Source: Hetaerina americana (taxonomy: Eukaryota; Arthropoda; Insecta; Odonata; Calopterygidae). From it: 64,000 bases of DNA. Below the pieces are notes generated by a model. It made no database searches. It saw only the letters and a list, made by a program, of their open reading frames with translations, and had not been told where the DNA came from. The stretch covers positions 992,001-1,056,000 of the forward strand of contig JAKTNV010000075.1 of NCBI GenBank assembly GCA_022747635.1. The letters are read 5' to 3'. Numbering within the stretch: the stretch's first letter is position 1; every line of letters starts with the position of its first letter. Positions 1-10,241 of the stretch are shown piece after piece. The translations under genes were made by a program, and so were the position numbers.

Positions 1-1158
1 TCCCCTCTCGCCTCGTACGACGGGAAGGATTTTCCTCGAGTTGATTTTTACAATGGCGAGTGAACAACGCCCTTTCTAGTGCAAATTACGATATGCGAAT
101 TAAATCAAGGACGACAAAACACTCCGGAGGCCCCCTTTATCATCCCCGTGGTTCCAGCATCAGTCTCGGGACACAAGCCCTCCGTCGCCGAGCCATATGA
201 CAGTACATCCCTGTTTCGGAGGATGCTAGCTCCCCTTCGAGGATAACTTGGTTGTTTCCGAACCTAAGATGACTGAGTCACCCGCTGATTCAGCAGTGGC
301 AGTCGCGAGAGCCACCCTCTCCGTGAACGAGAGACATGAAATGCTCGCGGATCTCCGCTTCGACTCCCCGGTCCCGGATCCCCTCCTGATCAACGCCGAT
401 TCTTCTCCTGCTCCACCGGATGCCGCAGCCAGCAGCACGGCACCCATTTTACTCCTCTCCTGCGCCCGTGCCGATGGACGTCGCAGTAGGAATCGACCCG
501 GAACCACAGGTGAGTGACTCTACTTACCGGCTGGTCACGGATGACGCCATTCTCGAATCCCTTAATTCGATGGGTTTTCCCATGATTTCTGTGCGCCGAA
601 TATTCTCCACTCGTCCGTCCGATGACGAGCGGAAGGAAGGCATCACCGCTAGGCCAAGCTATGTAGCTAACACATGTCATGTTTCCTGTGCGAGCGACAT
701 CGACACAGTTGCTTTTTTAAATATCCATGCGCTCGCGCGATACTCCGAGTCCAGATTACTCCTTTTCGGAACTTTTCTAAAACTCTCTTCCTTGACTCAC
801 TTAGAATTTTGCAACAGAAAAGCAATAGTCGCAAGGAACCAACTAGGCTGCCTTACCGCCAGTGGTTCCCCTTTCTCTCCAGCCGGGCGAATCCGCCTGT
901 ATACGACGATAATCCGTCCGCAGCTTCTTTACGGCTGCGAGGTCTTCGCCGTCCGCAAGTGGATCTGGACTAAAGTGGAAATTTCCCAGAATAAATCCAT
1001 CCGGGCCTTGTTACGCATCAGCAAACTGACCCGGATGTCCGATGGCCGTCTTGCCCGCTAATTCCCTTCCATCGCGGAATTCATCCTCAAGCAAGCGACG
1101 TCCTTTCGCTCGCGCTTATTGCAAACTGGAAACCCCCTCCTACGTCACATCTGGGATT
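1..1158 (+). pseudogene. Jockey-type retrotransposon copy, internally deleted (5' part)
   Basis: This is a gutted Jockey-superfamily element. Bases 1-270 resemble the 5'UTR and start of the family E element near 58.2-58.3 kb. From about 270 the plus strand encodes the ORF1 N-terminus (SVNERHEMLADLRF), matching SVNERDELLADLRF in E. The frame then jumps to the mid-ORF1 RNA-binding region (SMGFPMISVRRIFSTRPSDD), and near 810 to the C-terminal third of ORF2 (IVARNQLGCL, RIRLYTTIIRPQLLYG). The zinc knuckles, endonuclease and reverse transcriptase core are all missing, so it codes for nothing functional. It breaks off after the codons for HIWDY at about 1158, where the CR1/L2-like element is inserted; the last coding bases resume near 4789. 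Seen: the order and the deletions. Inferred: membership of the A/E group. Confidence 0.8.
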
Positions 1159-1182
1159 ATAATAATAATAATAATAATAATA
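1158..1182 (-). repeat. (AAT)n simple repeat, 3' tail of the CR1/L2-like element
   Basis: Eight or so AAT units, reading ATT on the minus strand. They lie exactly at the 3' end of the minus-strand element and at its junction with the interrupted Jockey copy. CR1 and L2 group elements commonly end in short tandem repeats instead of poly(A), so this is read as the element's own tail. Confidence 0.75.
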
Positions 1183-1311
1183 TTTATTCATCCAAGAGAC
1201 ACAGTGCATAGTACTAGCTCTAGCAAGTGTATAGGACATGTCATGGTTTACAAAAAATAGAAAGTATTACAAGAAACAAGTGTTACAAGGATAAAAGGAA
1301 GGAATGAACAT

Positions 1312-4209
1312 TTATGAATTAGGTCTCAGGTATTCTTTGATGCTGTAAAAACACTTATCAGAGAGGTATTCTCGGACCATTTTCTTGAATACTGGTTCAC
1401 GCTCTTCTTTTTTAATACATATAGGTAGGTTATTATATAATTTTATACACATTGACTTAGGACCATTTGCAGCCATGGTTAAGTTTGTTGATTTTACATG
1501 CAGGTTGTTGCATTGTCTTGTATTGTACAGGTGAATGCTATTGTTCGTTTCAAAATCTGCACTATAATTTTTAACAAGCATTATAGATTGATAGATATAT
1601 ACACAGGGAGCAGTTAACAATTTTAGCTTTCTAAAGAGAGGTCGACAGTGTGCATAATAATTTTCATTACACATAATTCTCACCATCTTTTTCTGTATCT
1701 TTAGAACACTGAGAAGGTGAGAGGGCAGTCCCCACAATACAATTCCATATGAAATTCTTGAATGAAATGATCCATAGTACAACATAATCAACACATTTTG
1801 ACTTACAGTGTGTCTTATTATGGAGAGTAAGTAGTACACAGAATTTAACTTTTTAATTAAGTTCAAAACGTGGAAATTCCATTTGAGGTTACAGTCTACA
1901 TGAAGTCCTAGGAACTTAAAATTACTTACAAAATTTAAATTACTACCATATGTTGAAAAAGAGTTATCAATTGTGCTGTGCAGAGATGAGAAGACCACTG
2001 CATGAGTTTTTTCAACATTGAGAACCAGATTATTACATTTGCACCATGTAGACATAGTTTTCGTCAGAAGATCACCAGCCACAGCCAGATCCCATAAATT
2101 TTTACTGGGTGTCATTGCACTCACATCGTCAGCATAAATAACACATTTTTTAGAACCATTTAACTGCAGCTGCCCAGGAAGATCATTAATAAAAATTAGA
2201 AAAAGTATAGGTCCAAGCACTGACCCCTGTGGTACCTCTCTGTTGACCTCCAGGGGGGTGGAGAGGTAAATTTCTCCATCATTTTTGTATGCCACCCTTT
2301 GTTGCCGATTTGCAAGATAGGACTTTAGCCAGCTCAATGCTACTCCCCTGATGCCCAATAGCTCACATTTTGATATCAACTTACTGTGGTCTACAGTATC
2401 AAATGCTTTGCTCAGATCATAGAAAATTCCCAAAACCTTACATTTAGAGTCAATCTCTTGAATTATATAATTGATAGCTTCAAAAAGAGCAAGATTAGTT
2501 GACTTTCCCTTGCGGAAGCCAAACTGGTTGTCTGATAGCACATTTTGGCTTTCAAGATAATCAACCAGTCTTTTGCAGAAAACACACTCGAGAATTTTAC
2601 CAAATTGTGAAATGATAGATATTGGTCTATAGTTTTTTAAATCGTTTCGGTCCCCTTTGTTCTTATAAATTGGTAAAACCTTAGCCATTTTAAGGGAATT
2701 CGGGTAAATGCCCTCAGCCAAGGACTGGTTCACCAGCATTAGCAGTGGTGCTAGAATGAGATCTCCACAGTCTTTTAATAACTTTCCAGTCACACCATCA
2801 ATGTCAGCAGAGTGTTTTTTCCCTATCTTATTGAGATAATAGCATAATTCACTCACATCACAGGGTTTAAGATACATTGATGTATAAGTTGCATTATTGA
2901 TTGACATGGGCCCTGAAGGCACAGGATGTGGGGAATTAGGTAGAGACAAAAAAGCTTTGTTAAAAGCATTGGATATTTTACCTGGTTCCGTGATTAAGTT
3001 GCCAATGTTATCATTTACCTGGAGAGGCAAAACCATGGAATTTAAGTTGCTGTTGCTTTTTATGATTTCCCATGCTACTTTTGAGAAATTAGAGGCATTC
3101 CTAATCCGCCTATCATTATACTCCTTTTTTGCCTGCTTTATTAAATACCTGAACTCTCTTTTTTGCTGGGAGTAAAGCTGGTATGTTGTGCTGTCACTAG
3201 AAGATTCAATCTGTAAGTACATTGTTTTCAATCTTTTTGACATACTGCGGATTTCGGGCGTAAGCCAGCTTTTCTTATTACCACTCCTAATTTTAACTGG
3301 CTCGTAAGGAAAAGCAAGGTTTAGGTAATGTATGAAGTAACTGTAGAAGACTTCGAAATTTTCATTAACATTAACATTAACATTGGCCAACTGAAATGAC
3401 CCCACCCAGTTGTGCTGGTTAAGCAACACCCGAAAATAGTTAACATTCGACTCACTGAAGTACCTCTGGTATTTAAAGGCCCTGGATGATGATGATGAAT
3501 CATTTTTACACAAATAAAAAGTAGACAAAATCACGGAGTGATCTGACACTGCAGGATCAAATACTTTGGTTTCAGTACTGCTTTCAGGATAATCTGTGAA
3601 GACATTGTCTAACAGAGTTTTACTCTTTGCTGTTATCCTGGTAGGGGAACTTACTAGTGGTTTCATGTTATATGTGTCAAAAACTTGCAATAGTTGTCTT
3701 TGATCTTTACCATCAACCATCAGGTTGCAATTGAGGTCCCCAGTAAGTATAATTGAGGGTCTGGACAAATGATTAGTTATATTATACAATAAATTCTCGA
3801 GTTTTTCGAGAAATGACACATAGCAAGCCAGGGGAGACCTATAAATAACCAGGACAACCAAAGCATGGTCAGCCATTGTAAGCCTTACAGCCGAGCATTC
3901 AAACGTTAATTCATCATTGAGTTTACTTATGTTACGTGAAATAGAATTAAAAACTAGGCTATCTTTGACAAAAATAACAACACCACCATGTTGATGATTT
4001 TGACGGCAGAAAGCGTCACCAATTACATAACCTGGGATTGATACAGTCACGTCTTTTAGCCAATGTTCACAGATACAGATTATGTCAGGTTTTTCACTTG
4101 TAGTCACAGCTTCAAGACCCACAAGTTTGTTACTTAAGCACTGAATATTTAGCACTAAGATTTTTAACTCAGATCCACTTTTACATGAAACAGGTCGGTC
4201 TTTCGTCAC
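1312..4209 (-). CDS. Endonuclease-reverse transcriptase (ORF2), CR1/L2-like, intact
   Basis: An uninterrupted 965-residue polyprotein that would nick target DNA and copy the element RNA by target-primed reverse transcription. The APE-type endonuclease is in residues 1-240: NIQCLSNKL near 20, a CEHW motif near 47, GDLNC near 156 and SDHSVI near 220. The reverse transcriptase is in about 470-760: KNYRPISI, YDLSKAFDTVDH near 595, VPQGSVLGPILF and the catalytic YADDV near 690. The C-terminal 200 residues hold the usual thumb-like region with no RNase H. Length is normal for CR1/L2 ORF2. The aspartates of the YADD box are present and there is no stop or frameshift, so the enzyme may still be active if transcribed. 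Clade (CR1, L2 or a relative) is inferred from motif style; a tree would be needed to settle it. Confidence 0.88.
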   Translation of the reverse strand: MTKDRPVSCKSGSELKILVLNIQCLSNKLVGLEAVTTSEKPDIICICEHWLKDVTVSIPGYVIGDAFCRQNHQHGGVVIFVKDSLVFNSISRNISKLNDELTFECSAVRLTMADHALVVLVIYRSPLACYVSFLEKLENLLYNITNHLSRPSIILTGDLNCNLMVDGKDQRQLLQVFDTYNMKPLVSSPTRITAKSKTLLDNVFTDYPESSTETKVFDPAVSDHSVILSTFYLCKNDSSSSSRAFKYQRYFSESNVNYFRVLLNQHNWVGSFQLANVNVNVNENFEVFYSYFIHYLNLAFPYEPVKIRSGNKKSWLTPEIRSMSKRLKTMYLQIESSSDSTTYQLYSQQKREFRYLIKQAKKEYNDRRIRNASNFSKVAWEIIKSNSNLNSMVLPLQVNDNIGNLITEPGKISNAFNKAFLSLPNSPHPVPSGPMSINNATYTSMYLKPCDVSELCYYLNKIGKKHSADIDGVTGKLLKDCGDLILAPLLMLVNQSLAEGIYPNSLKMAKVLPIYKNKGDRNDLKNYRPISIISQFGKILECVFCKRLVDYLESQNVLSDNQFGFRKGKSTNLALFEAINYIIQEIDSKCKVLGIFYDLSKAFDTVDHSKLISKCELLGIRGVALSWLKSYLANRQQRVAYKNDGEIYLSTPLEVNREVPQGSVLGPILFLIFINDLPGQLQLNGSKKCVIYADDVSAMTPSKNLWDLAVAGDLLTKTMSTWCKCNNLVLNVEKTHAVVFSSLHSTIDNSFSTYGSNLNFVSNFKFLGLHVDCNLKWNFHVLNLIKKLNSVYYLLSIIRHTVSQNVLIMLYYGSFHSRISYGIVLWGLPSHLLSVLKIQKKMVRIMCNENYYAHCRPLFRKLKLLTAPCVYIYQSIMLVKNYSADFETNNSIHLYNTRQCNNLHVKSTNLTMAANGPKSMCIKLYNNLPICIKKEEREPVFKKMVREYLSDKCFYSIKEYLRPNS

Positions 4210-4251
4210 GGTTAACCTTTTTGTGGGTTCGCCGAAATTTTCCGAGTATAG

Positions 4252-4767
4252 TCACAGGTTCGTGGAGTCTTTTTTCATAGAGTTCGTTTGTCTCCGTGTG
4301 ACCATTCCGGTCTGGATACCTACAGTATCATATGACGTTTGATTAGGAGCAACTACCACATCTGTGTCCATCGCAGGTGAGGAGGGTAGACTAAACCTTT
4401 TCGATGGGAAGAATTTTCCTATCTTCACTCCCTGGGGCCAGATTTCACATTTAAATAAATCTTCTCGTAAATTCAGTGGTGCGTCTACTTTAAAGGAACG
4501 AAATTTCTCACCAGCATACAAGTTTTCACAAACAAAATCACTATTAGGAAATTTCTTTTGAAGATATCTGGTGATATCATCGGTAGTTGAAGCTAATTCT
4601 ACTCGTCCCACGTAGAGAAGGGACCGCCGGGGGACACCGGAAAAGTTTTGCTGGTCACTTGAGCACGCACCGCTGCCGAACACGACCTTGTGTTTACGTT
4701 TTTTGCTTTTCACATAGCTCACCTTAGCGTAGCCATTATTGTCCGTAGTATCTTCTACAGATGACAA
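4252..4767 (-). pseudogene. ORF1 (gag-like) remnant of the CR1/L2-like element
   Basis: An open frame of about 171 codons ending 42 bp upstream of ORF2. It begins at a TTG rather than an ATG, and the open frame runs back towards the insertion boundary, so this is the C-terminal part of a 5'-truncated ORF1. The middle reads RRSLLYVGRVELASTTDDI, resembling the RRM-like segment found before the end of many CR1/L2 ORF1 proteins, and the tail is basic. No zinc knuckle remains. Its role in an intact element would be RNA binding and particle formation in the cytoplasm. Confidence 0.6.
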
Positions 4768-4788
4768 TTTGGGAAGATGGGGTGGGGG

Positions 4789-4875
4789 TATACACCCCCA
4801 CGTAAGAAAAAATGCACACTGCCTAAGGGCATTGCTCTTCTATGAGTCTTTCCTATGTCTGTTAATTTTAGTAAC
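4789..4875 (+). pseudogene. 3' end of the interrupted Jockey ORF2
   Basis: The plus strand reads RKKCTLPKGIALL, stop, VFPMS. This matches the last residues TLPKDITRLRVFPVYS of the family A ORF2 that ends at 21133. It is the missing end of the copy at 1-1158, pushed 3.6 kb away by the CR1/L2-like insertion. Confidence 0.75.
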
Positions 4876-5234
4876 ATGTTTTCCTCCTAGTTGTATCCGC
4901 CTCACGGTTTAATTATGCTTTTTAAGGTCAAGAAATCATCTGTTCTCCGCCGCAATCTTTCCCTTCTTTCATCATAACTTACATGCCGCTTCACGGGCTT
5001 CCGCTGCGCCTAGTCAGCACCCATGGTACTTGGGTTAAGTATTTTGTTTTCTCTTCTCCCCACACTATGAGCCGCCTCACGGCGTGGTAATGTTGCAATT
5101 TCACCTGCATATTTTTGATATTCCTCCGCTTCACCGTGATTTTTCCAGAGTTTAGTGGAGGAATGCTCCAAACCGGTACGACAGCCAAATAGTCTACCGG
5201 CGCTCTTTTTCACGCACACGTGCACTCCCAGGGG
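4876..5234. other. No gene seen; short B-like 5'UTR echo near 5165
   Basis: No coding similarity found. Bases 5165-5182 read TGCTCCAAACCGGTACGA, close to GCTCCGAATTGGTACGA in the 5'UTR of B2 near 47310, in the same plus-strand sense. The rest may be the 3'UTR of the Jockey copy or the 5'UTR of the following element. Confidence 0.35.
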
Positions 5235-5345
5235 ATCGGCACGGGTCCACTCCTTAGGGAATAGTGCGTAGGCTAGGGAGGACCAGGCTTAGGCCGGCTG
5301 TGCCCTTTCCGCTTGTCGGATGGATCGGCTGGATTCGCTAAGGTT
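5235..5345 (+). repeat. Dispersed repeat R5, copy 1 (partial)
   Basis: Contains TCCACTCCTTAGGGAATAG and GGCCGGCTGTGCCCTTTCCG. The order matches TCCACTTCATAGGG and GGCCTGCTGTGCCCGC at 18.65-18.72 kb, and the inverted copy at 60.9 kb. It sits just upstream of the family G coding region, so it could be that element's 5'UTR. Confidence 0.5.
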
Positions 5346-5575
5346 CCTCATCTGAGATTGCAGCAGAACCCCCCCCCAACTAGGTGGAGACTCCTCCAAA
5401 CCCAATTTGAAGTACGGAAGGACTAAATCCGAGCAACCCCAAGGACAGTGCAACGACTGCTCTGAATACTCTTCTGTCGTTGCTACCAAGGAAGGATCCC
5501 GCTAAAGAAAATGGAGAATCTGTGACCATCACCGTCCCAAAATACTTGCTGAAAGATCCATGATTTCACAAGTTA

Positions 5576-6640
5576 ATGAGGCAGAGTGATACTTGCTCAA
5601 TAATTAACGAACATAGTGATGCCCCTCCTACAAAGGAGCATACGAAAGGTCCTCTCAAGGGCCGTTTTCGCCCAGACCCTACTGAGATGTCTACTGACCC
5701 CGTACCTGTTAGTGATCGCCGTGCCGAATGCAGTCCAGTGCTTCCCATTCAGTTAGGGATTGGTGACTCCGAAAATGCACGAAACAACACAGCGAAGAAA
5801 ACCAGTGACAATACGACTCAGCCACATCTAGAGACCGTGAAAAGTACTCAGTGCACATCTCCTGACAAAGACGGCTATACCGTTGCTATCTCCAAAAAAA
5901 GGAAAATCCAAAAATCACCCCGGGAAGCCGAACCTGTTCAACGAGACGCAAGCACGGCGAACAGATACGAAGTCCTGAGAGAGGTACCTGAACCAATAAC
6001 AATGCAGATGGACGACGACGCCTCTCCTGGACCACAAAAAAGAGACCGAATACCACCAATTTTCTTGAAGGGTCACTCGGAATGGAATATCAAAAAAAGG
6101 CAAATTACGTCTTGTTGTAACTTCCCTCCGGTATGCTCCTTCACAGGGTCCCACATAAAAATTAGCTGTACCAAGAGCGACGATTACAGGAAGGTTACGG
6201 CACTTTTGAGGAAAAAGACGGGAGTTCTTTACATATCAATTGAAAGAAGACAAAAAAACATCTATTGATACGTGGACTGACGGTCGACTCAAAAGTCGAT
6301 GACATAAAGGAGGAACTCTTGGAAAACAATCTTCCTATAGATGAAATAATTCAAATGAAGACGTCGCGCCCAATCTAACCGAGGGACGTCCGCAGTTGCA
6401 CAAGCTCCCGCATTCACCAAATCCAATTTTCCGACGCCTCCAGCAGCATCAAACGCCATTTCCCAACCCGTTCTCTCGGCAACCACACTAGCGCCCCAGG
6501 CCGAAGGAATCAACGACCTCAAAAACAGAATTATCTCCTGGCTCACGGGCTTGATAAGTAAACTTATCAACCCGCCCCATGGCAAATCAACAACTGAAAT
6601 ACTAATAGAAGAAGTAACAAAAGCCGCCATCCTTTTCTTA
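5576..6640 (+). pseudogene. Family G ORF1 (gag-like), frameshifted and lacking zinc knuckles
   Basis: The first 230 codons are open. They hold a polar N-terminal half, then GYTVAISKKRK near residue 100, which corresponds to GFTVVSRKK in B ORF1, and RIPPIFLKGHSEWN near 160, matching the IPPFRLADISQWAE box that starts the RNA-binding region in A and E. KISCTKSDDYRKV follows. A frameshift near 6250 continues it as LIRGLTVDSKVDDIKEELL and then IIQMKTSRP. After 6370 the frame jumps straight to the low-complexity tail, so the CCHC and PRE_C2HC knuckles that should follow are deleted. No function is expected. Confidence 0.7.
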
Positions 6641-6660
6641 TGATGAAAAACACACCAACA

Positions 6661-7496
6661 TCAAAAATGAGAATCATTCAGTGGAATGCGAATAGCATCA
6701 GCAACAAAAAGGAAGAGTTACTCCTCCTCTTATCGGAAAACCATGCCGACATAGACTTCAGCTCCAGGAGACTTGGCTTAGCGTGTCAAAAAATCTTTTC
6801 ATTCCGGGCTAAAATCAGTTTCGCTGTGATAGGAAAAATAAGGCTGGAGGAGTAATGGTGCTTATCAAGTCCTGCCACCAAGCTAAAATGTTACCTCCTC
6901 CACGTTCCATCCGCCTTGAAGCAGTAGGCGCCACGATTACCACCACCGGCGGAAAGATTAATATTTGGTCGATCTACCTGCCTCCAGGCAATCTCACACC
7001 CACGGACGAAGGAGCGCTGAGGGCAATTATTAAGGAAAAGTGCATCTTGGGAGGCGATTTCAACTGCAAACATCCGGACTGGGGATGCCGCGCAGCAAAC
7101 GCAGCGGGAATTGGACTACGCCGACTGCAACAAGAATTAAACTTCGTCATCAGTGCACCTAACACCTACACTCATTATACCAATATCCCTAGCAACAATG
7201 ATGATATCTTGGACATTGTTCTTTTGAAGAATATACCCAGTTTACCAACTCCCATAACTCTCGATAACTCCTCTTCGGACCACCTTCCGCTTCTGTACAC
7301 CATTAACCTATCACCAATTCCTTCTTTGAGCAACGAAGGAACCAAAATTAACTGGAACTTGTTCGGCGAGACACTAGAAGGAAAAATGGCAGACCTGGAT
7401 AGTCTCCCGCTGCACTCTCCCCCTCAAATAGACCAAGCTGCCGCCATATGGGCAAAAGAGATAAATGCAGCATTGCGTGTTGCAAGGCAACCTTAA
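6661..7496 (+). pseudogene. Family G ORF2, endonuclease domain
   Basis: Encodes the APE-type endonuclease: RIIQWNANSISNKKEEL at the N-terminus, then a frameshift near 6760-6860, then IWSIYLPPGNL, ILGGDFNCKHPDWGC (the GDxN motif is intact), DILDIVLLKN and SSSDHLPLLYTI. These are the ordered boxes of a Jockey-type endonuclease. It would nick target DNA to prime reverse transcription. The break near 6850 and the shift near 7490 separate it from the reverse transcriptase. Confidence 0.82.
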
Positions 7497-7592
7497 AAAA
7501 ATACCACACAGCAACACGGTATTCCAGATGAAATCTTACGGAGTATTACAGAAAGGAACCGAGCAAGACACAAATGGCAAAGAACTAGAGAA

Positions 7593-8917
7593 ATGGAGAG
7601 TAGACAGCTCTTCTGCGTCCTCCGGAACAAGGTACAAACTCTACTGAGAGAACACAGGAAAAATACCTGGGATAAGACAATTGCGGAGCTCTCCACTGTA
7701 CACGGCTCAGCATGGAAACTTGCCAAGGCCCTCAAAGGGCCGAAGGCTGGATCTCCACCACTGGAGAGCGAAGACACCACCGCCTTCACAGACGAGGAAA
7801 AAAGTAACCTCTTCGCAAATATACTCGAAGAACGGTTTAACAACAGCGGTGGCTCGACGCACGCCACAGAGGCCAGCCAGCCGTCCCCAATCACGCCAGA
7901 GGAAGTCGGCTTTCTAATAAAGCGACTCAAACCTAAAGGCGCAGGTGGTCCGGACGGCATAAGCACAAAATATTGAAACGATGCCCACCGAACGCCGAAC
8001 TGTTCTTAGCCAAGCTTCTCAACGCCGCTCTAAACTTCGGCCACTTCCCGACTGAGTGGAAGTGGGCCAAGATCAAAATGCTACGAAAACCACAAAAACC
8101 CCTCAGCGACCCGGCATCATATCGGCCGATCAGTCTATTGAGCACCACAGGTAAACTCTTCGAAACAGCCATTAAAAATCAACTAAGCCCGTTCCTGGAG
8201 GAAGTAACCATCCCCGAGCAGGCAGGGTTTCGGCCAAGGACTTCAACAACTCACCAGATATTAAGGCTAACTGAGAACATCACAAATGGTTTTAACAAGG
8301 GAATGATCACCCAAGCGGCTTTCCTGGATCTGGAAGCTGCGTTTGATCGTGTTTGGTCAGAGGGTTTACTCCTCAAGATCACCAACTCTCAGACCCAGAC
8401 GTACCTCCTAAGAATTATAAAGTCCTTCCTGGAAGGAAAAACCTTCCATGTCGACAATGCCGGCTGCATCTCAGAGAGGAGGAGCATCAATGCCGGTGTC
8501 CCACAGGGCTCAGTTCTGACGCCATCACTCTTTTCGGTATACGTTAAGGACGTGCCACGAAACCCTGGCACTGAACTATACTTATTCGCCGACGACGCCA
8601 CGATCACAACACAGGCCACAAACCCGTCTTGGGCGGCTGATAGGCTACAATCTCAGCTAGATACCCTAAACGAGTGGCTGATCGACTGGAAACTAAAAGC
8701 AAACAGCAAAAAGCATATGACTTTTACCAGGAGGCCAAAGGCAGGAGTTGGGCCACCCCTCTTCTTGGGTAATGATTGTATCCCTAGAAAGGAAAAGGTT
8801 AAATACCTAGGAGTTACTATTGATAAAGGCCTCAGATGGACCCAGCACATTAAACAGGCCATTGGAAAAGCAACAGCAGCGGTGGCAGCGTTAAACCCCA
8901 TCATGCAACCAAGATAA
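7593..8917 (+). pseudogene. Family G ORF2, reverse transcriptase domain
   Basis: Two abutting open frames, 7593-7976 and 7973-8917. The first is the linker (GSAWKLAKALKGPK) and the start of the fingers (KPKGAGGPDGIS). The second has PASYRPISLLSTTGKLFE, PEQAGFRPRTSTTHQILRL, FLDLEAAFDRVWSEGLL, AGVPQGSVLTPSLFSVYVKD, the catalytic FADDA and KVKYLGVTIDKGLRW. All seven core reverse transcriptase blocks are recognisable. A single frame change near 7975 and a stop at 8917 inactivate it. Confidence 0.85.
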
Positions 8918-8956
8918 CCGTTAGATCTAAAAACAAAATAAATCATCTACACGGCC

Positions 8957-9244
8957 ATGATCCGTCCTCTGCTAACCTATGCGGCGCCAGTATGGCTACA
9001 AGCTGCTAAAACGTACCTTAACAAAATACAATTGACGGAGAATAAAATCGTTAGGAGATTCGTCAAAGCCCCATGGTTCATTAGAAACAGAGCTGGGAAA
9101 GGACCTCACTTTAACGCCAATCCTGACCATCGCAAAAAAGATTGCTACGGACATGGACGCTTCATTACGAAGCACCGAAAATCCCCTCTTGATGGACCTA
9201 TGGAGTTACTCTCTTGGAGACTTGACAACGCACAAAAGACCTAA
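8957..9244 (+). pseudogene. Family G ORF2, C-terminal thumb region
   Basis: Continues the reverse transcriptase after a short gap: MIRPLLTYAAPVWLQAAKTYLNKIQLTENKIVRRFVKAPWFIRN is the standard Jockey post-RT segment (compare SILLPQVLYASPVWANAPK in E). The last 40 codons are shifted. After the stop the sequence becomes A-rich. Confidence 0.75.
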
Positions 9245-9499
9245 AATAGGAACAACTGCACATGTCCCTGTGCCACATTGAATTTACATTAAACTAAACC
9301 AAGGAAGAATAAAAAAAGGGAAAAAAATGTTTATACTAGTTTAATAAAAAGTAAAATATAGCAGAAAAAGTAAAGACATCAACAAGAATGATAAAAAATA
9401 ATAATAATAATACAAGCAATTAAATTAAAATGAAGTAAAAAAAAATATGATAAAATAGGTCCCTCGGAAAAGACAATGGCCCGAGTCTTCTTTTCGTTA

Positions 9500-10230
9500 A
9501 CGCCGAAATGCCAACGGGAGAACCACTCAGTTAAGGAGTCCACCGCCCTCTGAAGGTATCGAGCCGCTTCGACGACCTCGCTTGAATAGCTGAGTCGTCA
9601 GCGTAGGTGGCGATGATGACGTTGCTGCCGAAGTCTCCGGGTATGTCCGCCGTGTAGATGGTGAAGAGGAGAGGAGAGAGCAGACTTCCTTGCGGAACGC
9701 CGGCTCGGATGCTTCGCTTAGCTGAGGTAGCTCGGTTCCAGCTTACTCGGAAGGTCCTCTCAGAAAGCCAGGATTCCATGATTCAATTCTACCAAGTGGG
9801 GAAACCGAAGCAATTCAGCTTCCACAGCAGGCCCTTGTGCCAGACGCGATCGAACGCCTCGCTGATATCGAACAGAGTGCCGACAGTGGAGTGGCGGCGG
9901 TCGAATCCTTCGTTGATGAAATTCAGCAAGCGCGCGATCTAATGCGTGGTGGAATGTTCGCTGCGGAAGCCGAATTGTTGGTCCGGAATGATGTAGAGCT
10001 CTTCTGTGATGTAGATAAGCTGCCCAAGGAGAATTCGGTCAAAGAGCTTCCCTAAGCCGTCGAGAAGGGAAATTGGTCGGTAGTTCGCCGGTCTCGGTGA
10101 CTTCCCTGCTTTGGGGATACAAATCACGCGTGCCTCTTTCCACCATGAGGGGAAGTACCCTAGCGAGAGGCATGCATTCAGAATGCAGAGCAGCATCGTG
10201 GCGAATGAGGTCGGAATCTGGGAAAGAACA
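9500..10230 (-). pseudogene. Family D reverse transcriptase fragment
   Basis: The minus strand reads NACLSLGYFPSWWKEARV, CIPKAGKSPRPANYRPISLL, GKLFDRILLGQL and QQFGFRSEHSTTH (10196-9939). After a frame change it continues with SERTFRVSWNRATS, IRAGVPQGSLLSPLLFTIY and TYADDSAIQARSS (9779-9531), then weakly into LTEWFSRWHFGVNEKKT. This is blocks 1 to 5 of the reverse transcriptase with YADD intact but frames broken. In an intact element it would copy the element RNA at the target site. Confidence 0.82.
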
Positions 10231-10241
10231 GTGTTCCTGCT

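Larger units (their letters stand above)
1159..4788 (-). mobile_element. CR1/L2-like non-LTR retrotransposon inserted in a Jockey copy
   Basis: A minus-strand element of about 3.6 kb with a partial ORF1 (from 4767), a complete ORF2 (4209-1312), a 3'UTR of about 130 bp and an ATT-repeat tail. Its boundaries are fixed by the host Jockey sequence: the Jockey reading frame stops after WDY at 1158 and resumes with RKK-CTLPKGI near 4798, which matches the C-terminus WDYDINRKHTYTLPKDI of the element at 21.1 kb. I see no clear target-site duplication. The 5' end is probably truncated, because ORF1 has no ATG and is shorter than usual. It is the best preserved ORF2 in the window, so it is among the younger insertions. 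Confidence 0.85.
5346..9455 (+). mobile_element. Family G Jockey-type element, decayed, nearly full length
   Basis: The only long Jockey-type element on the plus strand besides the copy at 1-1158. It has a 5' region, ORF1 remains (5576-6640), ORF2 in four frames (6661-9244) and an A-rich 3' tail with AAT repeats (9300-9455). It ends where the minus-strand family D element begins at about 9460, so the two are arranged tail to tail. ORF1 lacks the zinc-knuckle segment. At least four frame changes make it inactive. Confidence 0.85.
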
